Source of the DNA: Lachnospiraceae bacterium UBA6987
GTDB lineage: Bacteria; Bacillota; Clostridia; Lachnospirales; Lachnospiraceae
Assembly (NCBI GenBank): GCA_002449955.1
Contig: DJYD01000046.1
Span: 1-64,000 of the forward strand
DNA: 64,000 nucleotides
Direction of reading: 5' to 3'
Made by a program: the position numbers and the translations under genes. Every line of letters begins with the position of its first letter. The stretch's first letter is position 1. The notes under the pieces were generated by a model. It made no database searches. It was given only the letters and a program-made list of their open reading frames with translations, and was not told the DNA's origin. Shown here piece after piece: positions 18,903 through 26,598 of this stretch.

Positions 18903-18915
18903 GCGAACGGTTCGC
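18903..18915. promoter_or_regulatory. 13-bp palindrome in the mscS leader
   Basis: GCGAACGGTTCGC is a perfect odd palindrome located about 35 bases downstream of the mscS -10 box. It could be a repressor site or a small RNA hairpin. No regulator is assigned. Confidence 0.35.
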
Positions 18916-18948
18916 AAAGCCTTTTCCGAATGAAAATATCACTTTATC

Positions 18949-18977
18949 AGTTTAGCGCGTTCCCGCGCGGCTGTCAA
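18949..18977 (-). promoter_or_regulatory. Sigma-A-type promoter of the mscS cluster
   Basis: On the minus strand TTGACA (18972-18977) is followed by a 17-base spacer and TAAACT (18949-18954). Transcription would start about 75 bases before the mscS ATG and could cover the four minus-strand genes down to 11200. Confidence 0.75.
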
Positions 18978-19009
18978 AATTTATCCGTGACACAGGAGAT
19001 TTTTGTGCA

Positions 19010-19501
19010 TTATCCTTCTTTTTCCAGCGTGGAAATGAGTTTCGCGGCGAAATCCACGATCTCCGGATCGTCCGAGTACTTCACGAGTACCTTCAGCTGA
19101 TCGATGATCTTTTCCTTCCCGGGTATGGTTCTTCCTTTGTCCGGGTCCAGGTAGTATCCGATGCAGCGCATCATCCGGATGACGTGTTCCGGGTCCTCGC
19201 AGTCGAGGATCTCACAGGCGAGGACAGGGTCGCCGTCCGGGTCGAAAAGGGATTCCTCCTCGAGCCGTCCGAAGGGGCCCGTGAACTTTCCCCAGGGGCC
19301 GTCTTCGCGGTCTTCCAGGCTTTCCACGGACTGAATGTCGTCCTTGTATATGAGGAGCGACGGCATCTGGAGGCCTTCCTCTTCTCTGCCGAATTCGTGC
19401 CCGTCGTACGATGCCGAATTGTGCGTGACGATACCCTCGTAGACGCTTCCGTCAAAGATCGTGATCCGCACATGTTTGTTGTCGTACTGAAGAATATCCA
19501 T
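19010..19501 (-). CDS. Small acidic protein with Sm-like N terminus
   Basis: Predicted 163-residue cytoplasmic protein. The first ~65 residues (VRITIFDGSVYEGIVTHNSA and later LLIYKDDIQSVE) resemble the five-stranded Sm/LSm-like fold seen in several small bacterial proteins. The C-terminal half is charged, with an LDPDKGRTIPGKEKI segment. GGAGGAAC lies before the ATG. The gene sits upstream of the mscS promoter and is transcribed in the same direction. Function is unknown; RNA binding would only be a guess from the fold. Confidence 0.7.
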   Translation of the reverse strand: MDILQYDNKHVRITIFDGSVYEGIVTHNSASYDGHEFGREEEGLQMPSLLIYKDDIQSVESLEDREDGPWGKFTGPFGRLEEESLFDPDGDPVLACEILDCEDPEHVIRMMRCIGYYLDPDKGRTIPGKEKIIDQLKVLVKYSDDPEIVDFAAKLISTLEKEG

Positions 19502-19566
19502 TTCGTTCCTCCGTGGGGCCGTCCCGCGCGGCTGCCTTTTAAAGGAATTATAGCGGTTTTTACTGA

Positions 19567-19674
19567 AAAAGAAAAGGGGCGAAGCTCAAAAATGCAAAGG
19601 AAGTCATTCAGTACATCCGTGAGATCGCCCGCATCCCCACCGCGGCGGAGTTCGACCGCTATTACAACAGCTGA
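19567..19674 (+). pseudogene. Possible gene remnant (35 codons, no start)
   Basis: An open stretch between two in-frame TGA codons encodes a protein-like segment ending in EFDRYYNS. It lacks a convincing start codon and ribosome site and looks like the C terminus of a lost gene. The parent family was not recognised. The rest of the gap between 19502 and 19703 shows nothing else. Confidence 0.25.
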
Positions 19675-19703
19675 GACCCGACAGGCGATATAAAGATATT
19701 CGT

Positions 19704-19787
19704 AAAAAACGTGTCATCCCGAGCGGAGCATCCCGCCCGGAACGGCACGTTTGTTTTTTGCAGCCCCTCTTCAGAGGGGGAAAGCTG
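19704..19787 (-). terminator. Terminator hairpins downstream of the acyl-CoA dehydrogenase-type gene
   Basis: Read on the minus strand, the gene stop is followed by a GC-rich hairpin (CCCCTCT/AGAGGGG, 19760-19787). A second stem comes next, pairing AAACGTG with CACGTTT around a CCGGGCGG/CCGCTCGG core and ending in TTTTTT (19704-19759). The second is the likely terminator. Confidence 0.7.
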
Positions 19788-19788
19788 C

Positions 19789-20757
19789 TTATTTCTTCGT
19801 GTAATCGTAGAAGCCCTTGCCGGCGTTGACACCGGTCTCGCCTCTGTCGATCTTTTCCTTCAGAAGCTTGCCCATCCGGTTTTCAAGCGTGCCTTCCACC
19901 TGGGCGGCCGGCTTCATCTGGTTGATGTTGTAGGCAGTCTCAAGGCCGACGATATCGAGGATCTGGAACGGGCCGGCGGGGGCGCTGGTCGCAAGTCTCC
20001 AGGTCAGGTCGATGGTCTCCGGATCGGCAACGCCGTTTGCCCACAGTGCCTGCGCGGCGGAGAGGAACGGGACCAGCATGGAGTTCAGGATGTAGCCGGG
20101 CTGTTCCTTGTGCAGCTGCAGCGGCACCATGCCGATCGCGGCGGCAAATTCCACGACCTTCTGATAGATCGCGGGATCCGTTCCGGGATGGCCCATGACT
20201 TCGCCGGTGTTGTTTTTCCAGATGGTGTTGGCAAAGTGCAGTGCGCAGTATTTCTCCGGACGGCCGGTATACTGCGCAAACATGCTCGGAAGCAGGGTGG
20301 AGGAGTTGGTGCAGAGGATGGTATCCTCATCCAGGAGGTCCTTCATGGCGTTGTACATGCCGATCTTGGCCTTCGGTTCCTCGGTCATGGATTCGATCAC
20401 GATATAGGCGCCGGACAGCGCTTTCGCAAGATCCAGTTCGATATGGACCTTTTCCGCAAAGTTCTTTTTGCCCTCTTCGATCAGGGCATCGATCGCTTCG
20501 GCGGTGATCCCCTGCCAGCTGCGGATCAGCCCGCGGGGATAGAGCATGCCGCCGATCGGGTTGCCGATCAGGGCTTTTGCTTTTGCCAGGTCTTCCAGCA
20601 TCAGCGCGGAATAGCGCTCGATCTTCGGCGTGGTCCTGCCGATGGAGCTTTCCGAGCGAAGCCAGAAGGTCGTATCAAAACCATGATAGGCGCAGATCAG
20701 ACCGATTTGTGTTCCCAGTACACCGCCTCCGGCGATGACGACTTTCTTGTTTTCCAT
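19789..20757 (-). CDS. 3-hydroxyacyl-CoA dehydrogenase family protein
   Basis: Predicted 322-residue NAD-dependent dehydrogenase. The N-terminal Rossmann motif VVIAGGGVLGTQIG (about residues 5-18) and the TNSSTLLPS stretch, HFANTIWKN and PGYILNSMLVPFL match the 3-hydroxybutyryl/3-hydroxyacyl-CoA dehydrogenase family, which interconverts a 3-hydroxyacyl-CoA and its 3-keto form. It stands alone, without the thiolase and crotonase partners usual for butyrate synthesis, so it may act on another 3-hydroxy acid. AGGAGGC precedes the ATG. A TetR-type gene is divergent, which suggests local control. Confidence 0.85.
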   Translation of the reverse strand: MENKKVVIAGGGVLGTQIGLICAYHGFDTTFWLRSESSIGRTTPKIERYSALMLEDLAKAKALIGNPIGGMLYPRGLIRSWQGITAEAIDALIEEGKKNFAEKVHIELDLAKALSGAYIVIESMTEEPKAKIGMYNAMKDLLDEDTILCTNSSTLLPSMFAQYTGRPEKYCALHFANTIWKNNTGEVMGHPGTDPAIYQKVVEFAAAIGMVPLQLHKEQPGYILNSMLVPFLSAAQALWANGVADPETIDLTWRLATSAPAGPFQILDIVGLETAYNINQMKPAAQVEGTLENRMGKLLKEKIDRGETGVNAGKGFYDYTKK

Positions 20758-20810
20758 GTAGATGCCTCCTGATTTGATTTTGTGTCCGGACGTCTTTTTT
20801 TACGCACCCG

Positions 20811-20862
20811 GACGAGCCTTGCATAACAAGGCTTCGTCTGATATATTGATGTTACAATTGTA
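20811..20862. promoter_or_regulatory. Divergent control region with tetR promoter and palindromic operator
   Basis: For the plus-strand regulator, TTGCAT (20819-20824), a 17-base spacer and TATATT (20842-20847) form a promoter. TACAATTGTA (20853-20862) is a perfect 10-bp palindrome at its expected start site and a candidate TetR-type operator. A second inverted repeat, GAGCCTTG/CAAGGCT (20811-20838), overlaps the -35. For the minus-strand dehydrogenase no clean promoter was found. Confidence 0.6.
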
Positions 20863-20926
20863 CCAATGAACGGCGGACGCCGCAATATGCCGCCCGGAAA
20901 GAGTGACAAAGGAGGAGAAGTGTATC

Positions 20927-21430
20927 ATGCAGCCCGGCCGCGAAAACCTGATGAATGAATATATCACGTCGGCGCTGCTACAGCTGATGCAGAGGAAACC
21001 CTTCTCCGGGATCTCCGTTACGGAGCTGTGCAAAAAGGCCGGCGTCTCCCGCATGTCCTTCTACCGGAACTATGAGAGCAAGGAGGACGTGCTGAAAAAG
21101 TGGTGCGCGGAGATCACGGACAAGTTCGTGGCGGAGTCGGGCATCAATTACCGCCGGGATTCGCTGCGCAGATACTTTGCCACGCTGTTTGCCCATGTGC
21201 TGCAATATCGCGAAATGTCCTTCGTGCTGCGCCGGAACGGCCTGCTGTGGATCGTCAGGGACGATATCGACCGCGTCTTTTTTGAGACGTACAAGGACGT
21301 GTACGACGAATACAAAATGCATTTTATCACCGGCGGGATATTCAACGCCTACACGCTGTGGGTCGAAAACGGCTTCCGCGAAACGCCGGAAGAACTGGCA
21401 GCCCGCTTAAGCGAGATCCTGGAAAAGTAA
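20927..21430 (+). CDS. TetR/AcrR-family transcriptional regulator
   Basis: Predicted 167-residue regulator. The N-terminal helix-turn-helix (about residues 20-50: FSGISVTELCKKAGVSRMSF, then YRNYESKEDVL) is typical of TetR proteins of the type with a small C-terminal ligand domain. AAGGAGGAG lies about ten bases before the chosen ATG; an earlier in-frame GTG would overlap that ribosome site. It is divergent from the hydroxyacyl-CoA dehydrogenase gene and probably controls it and itself through the palindrome at 20853-20862. The inducer is unknown. Confidence 0.88.
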   Translation: MQPGRENLMNEYITSALLQLMQRKPFSGISVTELCKKAGVSRMSFYRNYESKEDVLKKWCAEITDKFVAESGINYRRDSLRRYFATLFAHVLQYREMSFVLRRNGLLWIVRDDIDRVFFETYKDVYDEYKMHFITGGIFNAYTLWVENGFRETPEELAARLSEILEK

Positions 21431-21484
21431 GGGGAGTACGCCCTCAGGGGGCGATGACGATAAAAGGGAAAGCAGGAGGAGAAA

Positions 21485-23023
21485 ATGAACGGGGAGGTGC
21501 GGAAGACTTATATTGCCATCGATCTGAAATCGTTCTATGCCTCGGTCGAAGCGGTCGAGCGCGGGTACGATCCTCTTGACGTGAACCTTGTGGTTGCGGA
21601 CGAGAGCCGCACCGATAAGACCATCTGCCTTGCGGTCTCGCCGGCCCTGAAGGCGCACGGGATTTCAGGCCGGGCAAGGCTGTTCGAAGCCAAGGAAGGA
21701 ATCCGCAGGGTGAACCGCGAGCGCTTAAAGAAGGCTCCGGGAGGGCGCTTTGCGGAAAAGTCCGTGCTGGCCTCGGAGTTAGCCGCTGATCCCTCACTGG
21801 AACTGGACATGGTCGTGGCCACACCGCGCATGCGCTATTACATGGAGTATTCCCGGAGCATTGTGGAGATCTATCTGAAATATGTGGCAGCAGCAGACCT
21901 GCTTGTCTATTCGGTGGATGAGGTCATCATCGATGCGACGGGCTATCTGGACCTGTATCAGCTGAGCGCGCACGGCTTTGCCATGAAGCTGATCCGGGAG
22001 GTGCTGCAGAAAACGCATATTACGGCGACCGCCGGCATCGGTACAAATATGTATCTGGCCAAGGTTGCCATGGATATAGAGGCAAAGCATATCCCGCCGG
22101 ATAAAGACGGGGTACGCATTGCGGAGTTAGATGAGATGAGCTACCGCGAAAAACTTTGGTGCCACCGGCCGCTCACCGATTTCTGGCGCGTGGGCAGGGC
22201 GACCGCGAAGAAACTGGAGGCGCATGGCCTGTATACGATGGGCGATATTGCGCGCTGTTCCGAGGGCAGAGAGGATGCCTATTATAACGAGGACCTCCTG
22301 TATAAGCTTTTCGGCGTGAATGCCGAGCTGCTGATCGATCATGCCTGGGGCTTTGAACCGGCGAAAATTGCCGACTGCAAGGCCTATAAGCCGGAGGCAA
22401 GGAGCTTATCGGCAGGACAGGTGCTCGGCGAGCCCTATCCGTTTGATAAGGGCAGGATCATCATTCAGGAGATGGCAGACGGACTGTCTCTGGATCTTGC
22501 GGCAAAAGGCCTTCTCACGGATCAGGTGGTGCTGGACGTGAATTACGATACGGAAAACCTGACAGATCCGAAGCGGGCTGCTGTCTATAAGGGGCCTGTT
22601 GTATCGGACTGGTACGGGAGGACTGTGCCGAAACCCGCGCATGGCTCACAGAATCTGGAACGGCCGACCTGCTCAACCAGGCAGATCGTTGAAGCTGCGG
22701 CAAAGATCTATGACAGAGTGGTGGACAAAAGGCTCCTGTTAAGACGCTTTACACTTGCCGTTACGCATCTGATCACGGAAGAAGAGGCCGCCAGGCGGGA
22801 GGAAGACAGCCCGGAGCAGCTGGATCTGTTCACGGATTATGAGGCCAGAGAGAAACAGAAGAAGATAGAGCAGGAAGAGCTGCAGAAGGAACGGCAGGTA
22901 CAGAAAGCGCTCTTAAATATCCGGGAACGCTACGGAAAAAATGCCGTGATCCGGGGACTGAATCTGGAAGAGGGCGCGACGGCTGTGGAACGGAACAGGC
23001 AGGTCGGCGGTCATAAGGCATGA
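21485..23023 (+). CDS. Y-family DNA polymerase (UmuC/UvrX-type)
   Basis: Predicted 512-residue translesion polymerase that copies damaged DNA with low fidelity. Catalytic carboxylates are in IAIDLKSFYASVE near residue 11 and YSVDEVIIDA near 138. GIGTNMYLAKVAMD and the helix-hairpin-helix region DFWRVGRATAKKLEAHG follow. A long charged coiled tail ends the protein. This subtype, with a small YolD-like gene next to it, is common in Firmicutes and on their plasmids. GGAGGAGA precedes the ATG. No LexA-type box was identified upstream. Confidence 0.9.
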   Translation: MNGEVRKTYIAIDLKSFYASVEAVERGYDPLDVNLVVADESRTDKTICLAVSPALKAHGISGRARLFEAKEGIRRVNRERLKKAPGGRFAEKSVLASELAADPSLELDMVVATPRMRYYMEYSRSIVEIYLKYVAAADLLVYSVDEVIIDATGYLDLYQLSAHGFAMKLIREVLQKTHITATAGIGTNMYLAKVAMDIEAKHIPPDKDGVRIAELDEMSYREKLWCHRPLTDFWRVGRATAKKLEAHGLYTMGDIARCSEGREDAYYNEDLLYKLFGVNAELLIDHAWGFEPAKIADCKAYKPEARSLSAGQVLGEPYPFDKGRIIIQEMADGLSLDLAAKGLLTDQVVLDVNYDTENLTDPKRAAVYKGPVVSDWYGRTVPKPAHGSQNLERPTCSTRQIVEAAAKIYDRVVDKRLLLRRFTLAVTHLITEEEAARREEDSPEQLDLFTDYEAREKQKKIEQEELQKERQVQKALLNIRERYGKNAVIRGLNLEEGATAVERNRQVGGHKA

Positions 23024-23035
23024 GGGAAACGCAGA

Positions 23036-23473
23036 ATGGAAGCAAGTGAAGCGAGAAAAAAATACGCGGACATCATTGACAGAGAACACCATGAGTCTGC
23101 AAGGCACCCGCGTATGGATAAATTATCGAGGACAGCGCAGTTCTCCCCTTTTGCGGCCTTAACGGGCTATGATGATATGATTCGTGAGTCTGAGCGTGAA
23201 ACAGACAGTAGGCCTGAGCTGAATGAGGACAGCAGAGAACTGCTGAACCGCAGGCTCCTGCAGCTTCTGCGGCATCTTCCCTCGCCGGAGGCAGCCTTTA
23301 CCTGCTTTGTGCAGGATGATAAAAAGAGCGGCGGCGAAACGGTGACGTTTACCGGGCGAGCCGTAAAGTATGATGCGTCTGCGGAGTCCATCCTGATGGA
23401 CAGCGGAAGAAGCATTTTTGTCAGCGATATTCTGCATATCGAGAGTGACGCGCTGCAGGATGCGCTGTGGTGA
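23036..23473 (+). CDS. YolD-like small partner of the Y-family polymerase
   Basis: Predicted 145-residue protein. The motif RMDKLSRTAQFSPFAALTGY near residues 25-45 is typical of small proteins encoded next to UvrX/UmuC-type polymerases in Clostridia, and the C-terminal half (VTFTGRAVKYDASAESILM) resembles the YolD beta domain. It probably acts with or regulates the polymerase. The start is 12 bases after the polymerase stop. The molecular role is not established. Confidence 0.75.
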   Translation: MEASEARKKYADIIDREHHESARHPRMDKLSRTAQFSPFAALTGYDDMIRESERETDSRPELNEDSRELLNRRLLQLLRHLPSPEAAFTCFVQDDKKSGGETVTFTGRAVKYDASAESILMDSGRSIFVSDILHIESDALQDALW

Positions 23474-23498
23474 GTTCTGCCTGCAGAGAGGAGGAGAT

Positions 23499-24434
23499 AT
23501 GTATCTGGAATCTTTTACGCTTCCCGTGGAGCAGGAAGACAAATTGATCGTAGACCGTATGGCAAAGAACGGCAATACGGATGCGAGCCTGACCTGGAAA
23601 TACGGCTATATCGACAATACCTATCCGTGCGGAATCTTCGGTCCGAAGGCATTTAAGGAAATCTGGTTCCGGAAGGTCACGATTTTCTACGGCGGGAACG
23701 GCTCAGGGAAGAGCACTTTGCTGAACCTGATTGCGGCTAAGCTGGAATTAAAACGCATCGCACCGTTTAACTCCAGCGAGCTTTTTGATGCCTACGCGAA
23801 TGCCTGCCGCTATACGATGGACTTTGACGATGAGGGCTTCCGATACAAGGTCCCGAATGGTAGCCGCATCATCACGAGTGATGATGTTTTTGATTATATG
23901 CTGGCGGTTCGGACGAACAATGCCGAGATCGAAGAAGAGATCGAACGCGGCAAGGACGAATACAAACGGCTGAAATACGGGGAGACGGTCAAATTTAACA
24001 GCATGGAAGACTATGACGCGCTGCGGCTGCAGCTGCTTGCCAGGTCAAAGTCCGTAAGCAGACGGCGCTTTCTGCGGCGCACCGCCGGGACAGAAGTGCG
24101 CCTTGCCAGCAACGGCGAGACAGCACTCGAATATTTTGCACAGAAGCTGCAAAATGATACGCTTTACTGCCTGGATGAGCCGGAAAACAGCATGTCGCCG
24201 GCCATGCAGCTGGAGCTGCTGCAGATCCTTGCTAAGAAGGCCCGCTACTGCGGATGCCAGTTCATCATCGCAACGCATTCGCCCTTCCTGCTGTCGATGG
24301 AAGGCGCGAGGATCTATGATCTGGATGCTTCTCCGGTGGAGATCCGGAACTGGTGGGAACTGGAAAACACGAGGATTTATTACGATTTCTTTGCACGGAA
24401 TAAAAAACTGTTTGAGGAAGACCGGCAGGGGTGA
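23499..24434 (+). CDS. AAA-family ATPase (OLD/RecF-like)
   Basis: Predicted 311-residue ABC-type ATPase. Walker A is GGNGSGKST near residue 69 and Walker B is LYCLDEPENSMSP near 226, followed by the H-loop IATHSPF. This matches the stand-alone AAA_21-type ATPases linked to DNA repair or toxin-like roles. The ATG at 23499 has GAGAGGAGGAGA upstream; a longer reading would overlap the previous gene. It follows the polymerase pair closely and may share its transcript. The stop codon lies in the loop of the terminator at 24404-24450. Partner and substrate are unknown. Confidence 0.8.
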   Translation: MYLESFTLPVEQEDKLIVDRMAKNGNTDASLTWKYGYIDNTYPCGIFGPKAFKEIWFRKVTIFYGGNGSGKSTLLNLIAAKLELKRIAPFNSSELFDAYANACRYTMDFDDEGFRYKVPNGSRIITSDDVFDYMLAVRTNNAEIEEEIERGKDEYKRLKYGETVKFNSMEDYDALRLQLLARSKSVSRRRFLRRTAGTEVRLASNGETALEYFAQKLQNDTLYCLDEPENSMSPAMQLELLQILAKKARYCGCQFIIATHSPFLLSMEGARIYDLDASPVEIRNWWELENTRIYYDFFARNKKLFEEDRQG

Positions 24435-24450
24435 TTCCTCAAACAGTTTT
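24404..24450. terminator. Bidirectional terminator overlapping the ATPase stop codon
   Basis: A perfect 15-bp inverted repeat (AAAACTGTTTGAGGA / TCCTCAAACAGTTTT) encloses a 17-base loop that contains the TGA at 24432-24434. T runs occur on both strands, so it can end both the ATPase transcript and the convergent fbp transcript. Confidence 0.85.
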
Positions 24451-24483
24451 ATGAGGACCCGCGTTCGTCGCGCTCCTGTAGCG

Positions 24484-26433
24484 TTATTCCCGCTCCGGGA
24501 TTTCGCCACCGCGGTAGGCTTTGAGCAGATACATGAGATCGATGATATTCTGGCGGAGCTGCCTTCCGTTGTCGGTGTCGCCCACGGTCACGCGGTCTTC
24601 GAAACGGTCGATTAGGGTGGTCTCCGAATGAATATCGTTGCCGGTGCGGATGGCATCCTCCGTGGAGGTGAACGGCTCATGCTCCACAAGCTTCATGCCG
24701 TGGGAGTTATAGGTCAGCGTGTAGCCGGCAATGCCGGTCGTGGACTGGTAGGCTCTCGAGAAGCCGCCGTCGATGATCAGAAGCTTGCCGCCGCATTTGA
24801 TCGGGCTCTCGCCCTTCTTGCGCTTCACGGGCACATGGCCGCTGATGATCTTGCCGTGCTCCCAGTCAAGACCGAATTCGTCGAAGATACGGCGCACCAT
24901 GCTTTCGTCTTCGATCAGCTTGTAGTAAGGGATCTTCGGCTCTTCGTGGGTGCTCTTGTCCAGAATGAACTGCCGCTCGAAGGTGGTCATGCGCTCCTTG
25001 CCAAAGAGCGGGCTCCACTCGCCGCTCCAGAGATAATAGATGAGGTCGGTCGCGTATTCCTTTTCCGGCCCCTCTGCTGCGAAAAACGCCTTGCGGATGT
25101 AGGCATCGACCGCATCCAGCAGGGCTTTTCCTTTGTAAGGCTTTCCTTCCAGCATCATCGTGTGGAAGCTGCCGTCGGGATCGACCGGGATGCAGGCGTG
25201 GTAGAGCAGGTTGCCGTTTATCTTTAAGTACAGGCTGCCCTTGTTTAACAGGAAGCGGATGTGCCGCTGCAGCTTTTCGCTGTTCTTGAAGGCAAATGAG
25301 ATCTGATCGATGACAAGCCGCTCACGGACGGTAAGCTCGTAGGGATTCTCACGGTCGACCGTCGGGAAATCCGTATCCTCCATAGGCCAGACGACGCCGT
25401 CCACAGTGACGGTTTTGTTCTCATAATCGATCTTGTCCAGAAGGAGGCGGTGCTCCATCTCATATTCGGGATGGCGCTTCACCCACTGACCCTCCAGCTT
25501 GAACTGCAGGATAGCCGCGGCCTTGTGCATGCGGGCGTCAAGAGTCAGATCCTCACCAAGGGAATTCGCGCCGCTCTTCACGGTAAAAGCGTGAAAATCG
25601 CTGTCGCCGTATTCGTCGATCGCAAGGCGCATGAGCGGGATCAGGTTAATGCCGTAGCCGTCCTCGAGGATATCCAGGTTGGCATAGCGGGCGGAAAGCC
25701 TGAGGACCGTCGCCACGCAGAGCGGATGGCCGCAGGCGGCGCCGACCCAGATGATATCATGGTTGCCCCACTGGATATCCAGGGAGTGATAATGCATCAG
25801 GTCTTCCATGATGAAATGCGGGCCTGGACCGCGGTCGTAGATGTCGCCGATCAGGTGCAGATGGTCCACGGTCAGGCGGATGATCATGCTGGAGAAGGCC
25901 ATGATGCAGCTTTTCGCCTGTCCGGTCGCGATGATCGCTTCGAGGATGCCTTCATAATAGCCGGCCTTGTCCGGAATATCGTTGTCTGTCATGAGTTCTT
26001 CGATCAGATAGCGGAACTCCTTGGCAACTGACTTGCGGACCTTGGAGCGGGTGTATTTGACCGAAACGCGCCTGGCCACACGGATGAGGCGCAGCAGCTG
26101 CATGCGGTACCATTCGTTCATATCCGTGCCGGCTTCTTCAACAAGCGCCATTTTTTCCTGGGGATAATAAATCAGAGTCGCCAGTTCGGTCTTATCTTCA
26201 CGGCTCAGCTCGAAGCCGAATTCCAGATCGATCTTGCTGCGAACGCTGCCGGAGCCGTTTTTCAGGATATGGGCAAACTGCTCGTACTCGCCGTGCACGT
26301 CACTGATGAAGTGCTCGGTGCCCTTCGGCAGGTGCAGAATGGAAGTCAGATTGATGACTTCTGTCGAGGCTTTGGCAATGCTCGGATACTGATAGGAAAG
26401 CGCTTCCAGATAGCGCAGGTCATTTTTGTCCAT
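24484..26433 (-). CDS. fbp: Fructose-1,6-bisphosphatase class III
   Basis: Predicted 649-residue metal-dependent enzyme that hydrolyses fructose 1,6-bisphosphate to fructose 6-phosphate in gluconeogenesis. It has the calcineurin-like signature of class III: ISDVHGEYEQF near residue 43, IGDIYDRGPGPH near 196, WGNHDIIWVGAACG near 222, and C-terminal SGHVPVKRKKGESP and IDGGFSRAY. Size is normal for this Firmicutes-specific class. GAGGAG precedes the ATG and a good promoter lies at 26464-26492. Confidence 0.96.
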   Translation of the reverse strand: MDKNDLRYLEALSYQYPSIAKASTEVINLTSILHLPKGTEHFISDVHGEYEQFAHILKNGSGSVRSKIDLEFGFELSREDKTELATLIYYPQEKMALVEEAGTDMNEWYRMQLLRLIRVARRVSVKYTRSKVRKSVAKEFRYLIEELMTDNDIPDKAGYYEGILEAIIATGQAKSCIMAFSSMIIRLTVDHLHLIGDIYDRGPGPHFIMEDLMHYHSLDIQWGNHDIIWVGAACGHPLCVATVLRLSARYANLDILEDGYGINLIPLMRLAIDEYGDSDFHAFTVKSGANSLGEDLTLDARMHKAAAILQFKLEGQWVKRHPEYEMEHRLLLDKIDYENKTVTVDGVVWPMEDTDFPTVDRENPYELTVRERLVIDQISFAFKNSEKLQRHIRFLLNKGSLYLKINGNLLYHACIPVDPDGSFHTMMLEGKPYKGKALLDAVDAYIRKAFFAAEGPEKEYATDLIYYLWSGEWSPLFGKERMTTFERQFILDKSTHEEPKIPYYKLIEDESMVRRIFDEFGLDWEHGKIISGHVPVKRKKGESPIKCGGKLLIIDGGFSRAYQSTTGIAGYTLTYNSHGMKLVEHEPFTSTEDAIRTGNDIHSETTLIDRFEDRVTVGDTDNGRQLRQNIIDLMYLLKAYRGGEIPERE

Positions 26434-26463
26434 ATGGATCTCCTCGGGACTTGTGATACCTTT

Positions 26464-26492
26464 ATTCTATCGTGAAAATGTCCGTTAAGCAA
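26464..26492 (-). promoter_or_regulatory. fbp promoter
   Basis: On the minus strand TTGCTT (26487-26492), a 17-base spacer and TAGAAT (26464-26469) lie about 30 bases before the fbp start. Confidence 0.65.
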
Positions 26493-26534
26493 GCGAAATT
26501 CATAGGCCGGGCCTTTTTGCTTTTGCAGCAGGAG

Positions 26535-26561
26535 TTGATTTTTTTCGGGGGGGTTTATAAT
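26535..26561 (+). promoter_or_regulatory. Promoter with homopolymer tracts in the spacer
   Basis: TTGATT (26535-26540) and TATAAT (26556-26561) are separated by 15 bases. That spacer contains five of a run of seven T, one C and a run of seven G. The start codon of the lipoprotein gene is 38 bases further on. The short spacer built from slippage-prone runs suggests variable promoter strength. Confidence 0.5.
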
Positions 26562-26598
26562 AAATATATCTCAACTGGCAAACAGGAGGACTCGACAA

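Noticed and set aside
23418..23498. Earlier start for the AAA ATPase
   Set aside because: It would overlap the YolD-like gene by 56 bases, and a strong ribosome site stands directly before the ATG at 23499.
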